Positions 62,310 through 64,000 of a DNA stretch of 64,000 nucleotides are shown here, in pieces. The stretch lies in NCBI RefSeq assembly GCF_900143075.1, contig NZ_FRCY01000013.1:62001-126000 (forward strand). Direction: 5' to 3'. The notes under the pieces were generated by a model, which made no database searches, was not told the DNA's origin, and saw nothing but the letters and a program-made list of their open reading frames with translations. Every line of letters begins with the position of its first letter. The stretch's first letter is position 1. Made by a program: the position numbers and the translations under genes. The stretch comes from Cyclobacterium lianum. Its GTDB lineage: Bacteria > Bacteroidota > Bacteroidia > Cytophagales > Cyclobacteriaceae.

Positions 62310-63493
62310 AGATACCATCATTATGTCTGTTACTGACGTTTCTGGGATTGACTGCCTTTGGACAATACATCCCCAGAGATAAGGTAATTGTGGACGAGCA
62401 ACTGATATTTCCGCTTCAGAAAAATCATGTTCATGGCAGCAGCATTGTAGCCCTTCCCAACGGTGATTTGCTCGCCGCATGGTTTGAAGGATCAGGAGAA
62501 AGAACTGCCGATGATGTACGGATCATGGGGGCAAGATTAAGGCGACGGGAGAGCCAATGGGGAGCTCCTTTTTTGCTGGCCGATACCCCCGGAATACCCG
62601 ATTGTAATCCGGTAATGTTTCTCAATCAGGAGGGCAAGCTTTTCCTGGTCTGGATAGCGGTACAGGCAAATCGCTGGGAGCAGTCTATTATCAGGTTGCG
62701 GACCAGCACGGCCTATGACAATGCAGGCGCCCCCATCTGGAACTGGCAGGATAATATTTTGCTGAAGCCCGGCAGCGAATTTCACGAGGAGGTTGTCAGC
62801 AAATTCAGCGAGCTGCCTGAAAATAACTCCGGATGGGCAGAATATGCGCCCAAATACGACGACATGATCATTGAGGCAAGTAAGGATAGCAAAAAAACGA
62901 GCATCGGCTGGATGACGAGGATCAAACCACTCGTTTTGCAATCAGGAAGAATGCTCTTGCCGCTTTACTCTGATGGATTTAATCTTTCTATGGTGGCGAT
63001 TTCTGATGATGATGGCGCAACCTGGACCCCCAGTCTGCCAATAGTAGGAAGAGGCCCTATCCAGCCTGCACTGGCGCAGAGAGAAGATGGTGAAATAATG
63101 GCCCTGATGCGGGATAGTGGAGATGCTCCCAACAGGTTGCAAAGAAGCTTTTCGACAGATGAAGGGATGACCTGGTCTGCTGCCGAGAAATCCAGTATTC
63201 CCAATACAGCCAGCGTAGAATTATTGACGTTGGACAATGGTCTCTGGGTGTTTTTAGGCAATGATGTGGATGATGGACGATACAAGTTATCCATGTATGT
63301 TTCCGATGATGAAGGAAGGACCTGGAGGGGAAAAATTTACCTGGAAGATGAAAAAAAGGGCTTCGGAGGATTTTCCTATCCCTCGCTTATCCAGGATGTA
63401 GACGGGATAATCCATGCTACCTATTCCTATCATCTCGAAAATGGTGACAAATCTATTAAATATGTAAAGATTGATCCAAATAATTTTTTCTGA
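62306..63493 (+). CDS. Second sialidase-like beta-propeller protein (COG4692-type)
   Basis: 395 residues with a cleaved signal (LCLLLTFLGLTAFGQ), no lipobox cysteine, so probably soluble in the periplasm or secreted. HGSSIVALPNGDLLAAWFEG parallels the first propeller, and three Asp-boxes are clear (SDDDGATW, STDEGMTW, SDDEGRTW). MTRIKPLVLQSGRMLLPLYSDGF and GRGPIQPALAQREDG correspond to the shared catalytic face. It is about 30 residues longer than the 60141 protein and divergent, so a different linkage or a partner step is likely. Translationally coupled to the deacetylase. Confidence 0.87.
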   Translation: MKIPSLCLLLTFLGLTAFGQYIPRDKVIVDEQLIFPLQKNHVHGSSIVALPNGDLLAAWFEGSGERTADDVRIMGARLRRRESQWGAPFLLADTPGIPDCNPVMFLNQEGKLFLVWIAVQANRWEQSIIRLRTSTAYDNAGAPIWNWQDNILLKPGSEFHEEVVSKFSELPENNSGWAEYAPKYDDMIIEASKDSKKTSIGWMTRIKPLVLQSGRMLLPLYSDGFNLSMVAISDDDGATWTPSLPIVGRGPIQPALAQREDGEIMALMRDSGDAPNRLQRSFSTDEGMTWSAAEKSSIPNTASVELLTLDNGLWVFLGNDVDDGRYKLSMYVSDDEGRTWRGKIYLEDEKKGFGGFSYPSLIQDVDGIIHATYSYHLENGDKSIKYVKIDPNNFF

Positions 63494-63593
63494 GGATAGT
63501 CCTTCCTGCCCCTTCTTCTGTATTACAGGTGAGTAGATTAATTGCCTCTGAAGGGTAGAATTGATTTGACTTTAGTAGTTAGGTTAGGTAAGT

Positions 63594-63638
63594 TTTGTCC
63601 GCTACTGTCTTTCGGGCAGGGCGGACAAATTTATTTTT
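63594..63638 (+). terminator. Rho-independent terminator of the sialidase-like operon
   Basis: Outer stem TTTGTCCGC / GCGGACAAA (9 bp, perfect) and inner stem CTGTC / GGCAG (one G-U), followed by TTTATTTTT. Confidence 0.88.
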
Positions 63639-63791
63639 GACAAACCTGGCGCAGCAGTGAACCCAAAACCCGATGTTGATAATTTGCGAATTTCCTCAAA
63701 GGGAGCAGTATTTTCGATGTTTTCTACTCTCTGAAAGGCTTGCCCGGATGTAGCCCCAAATAATGATCTCACCATTAAAATTTTCTTATAA

Positions 63792-64000
63792 AAATGAAGC
63801 AATTACAATTCACATTCCTTTTGTTCCTGGGTTTCGTTTTTGGTTTCACGCAGTTGAAGGCGCAAAAGCTGCCTGTTTCCAGTGCAAAGAAACATTTAGA
63901 CCTGCCTTTCATACAGGAATTTGCAGTCAGGTATTCACCTGAAGAGCAGCAACAATTTGTCAAAGCTTTTGCCGACAGGAATGGAACGGTTCAGGTTTTG
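63792..64000 (+). CDS. Exported protein, 5' part only (continues beyond window)
   Basis: 69 residues visible. Signal peptide FTFLLFLGFVFGFTQLKAQ with cleavage after KAQ, then KLPVSSAKKHLDLPFIQEF. No domain can be named from this fragment. It lies beyond the operon terminator, so it is a separate unit. Confidence 0.75.

Noticed and set aside
63632-63639. TATTTTTG resembling a -7 promoter element
   Set aside because: It is the T-run of the terminator at 63594-63638 and has no -33 partner.
63602-63802. 66-codon minus-strand ORF
   Set aside because: Ends in the operon terminator and overlaps the start of the downstream exported protein; no resemblance to a gene.

Overview
The window looks like chromosome of a carotenoid-pigmented, aerobic member of the Bacteroidota, most likely order Cytophagales near the Cyclobacteriaceae. 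This rests on SusC/SusD genes, Bacteroidota-type promoters (TTG - 17 to 20 nt - TANNTTTG), a CrtZ/CruF carotenoid pair, an Nqr sodium pump, and DUF2851, DUF3810, DUF4286, Nfu and BatD families. Assignment is by inspection only. I saw no tRNA, rRNA, CRISPR array, insertion sequence or prophage.

Layout. 1-1.85 kb (minus): cruF, crtZ and a MerR/CarH-like regulator with a B12-binding domain, a plausible light-responsive carotenoid operon. 2-6.5 kb: two small conserved or unknown proteins, an exported M14 carboxypeptidase and a TIGR01777 epimerase. 6.7-8.2 kb: a recognisable fluoride riboswitch in front of a CLC-F fluoride/proton antiporter. 8.3-12.2 kb: a serine-less acyl-carrier-protein-like protein, two Tat-exported Gfo/Idh/MocA oxidoreductases and a GNAT acetyltransferase. 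12.4-21.5 kb: housekeeping genes on the plus strand (pyrD, ftsK, lolA-like, pyrF, DUF2851, a hexapeptide acyltransferase, trhO, nucleoside phosphorylase). 21.8-24.5 kb (minus): an Uup-type ABC-F protein and two small proteins. 24.7-30.3 kb: batD-aroC, a dicarboxylate/amino-acid symporter, nfu and DUF3810. 30.3-33.3 kb (minus): adenine deaminase followed by an orphan histidine kinase. 33.5-41.7 kb: cmk-ispH, nqrABCDE (no nqrF before the terminator), DUF502 and a sugar aminotransferase. 41.8-46.5 kb (minus): trxA and a DnaE with a fused N-terminal proofreading exonuclease.

46.8-64 kb is an accessory nutrient-acquisition region. A calcineurin-like phosphoesterase lipoprotein diverges from a short FecR-N-terminal-like ORF and a SusC/SusD pair, with two perfect inverted repeats between them. 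Then come a 12-13 TM membrane protein of unknown function, a XylR-type regulator, an MFS sugar transporter and a ROK protein (minus), facing a three-gene operon of two sialidase-like beta-propellers around a ChbG/YdjC-type deacetylase (plus). I read this as a glycan-utilisation locus: exported propellers and deacetylase process a decorated, probably N-acetylated glycan, SusCD and MFS import the products, ROK phosphorylates the sugar, and XylR senses it. The substrate cannot be read from the sequence.

Many starts were moved downstream of the longest ORF, using -7 elements, ATG codons and family N-termini. At least two promoters (pyrF, uup) sit only 4 nt from the ATG and predict nearly leaderless mRNAs.
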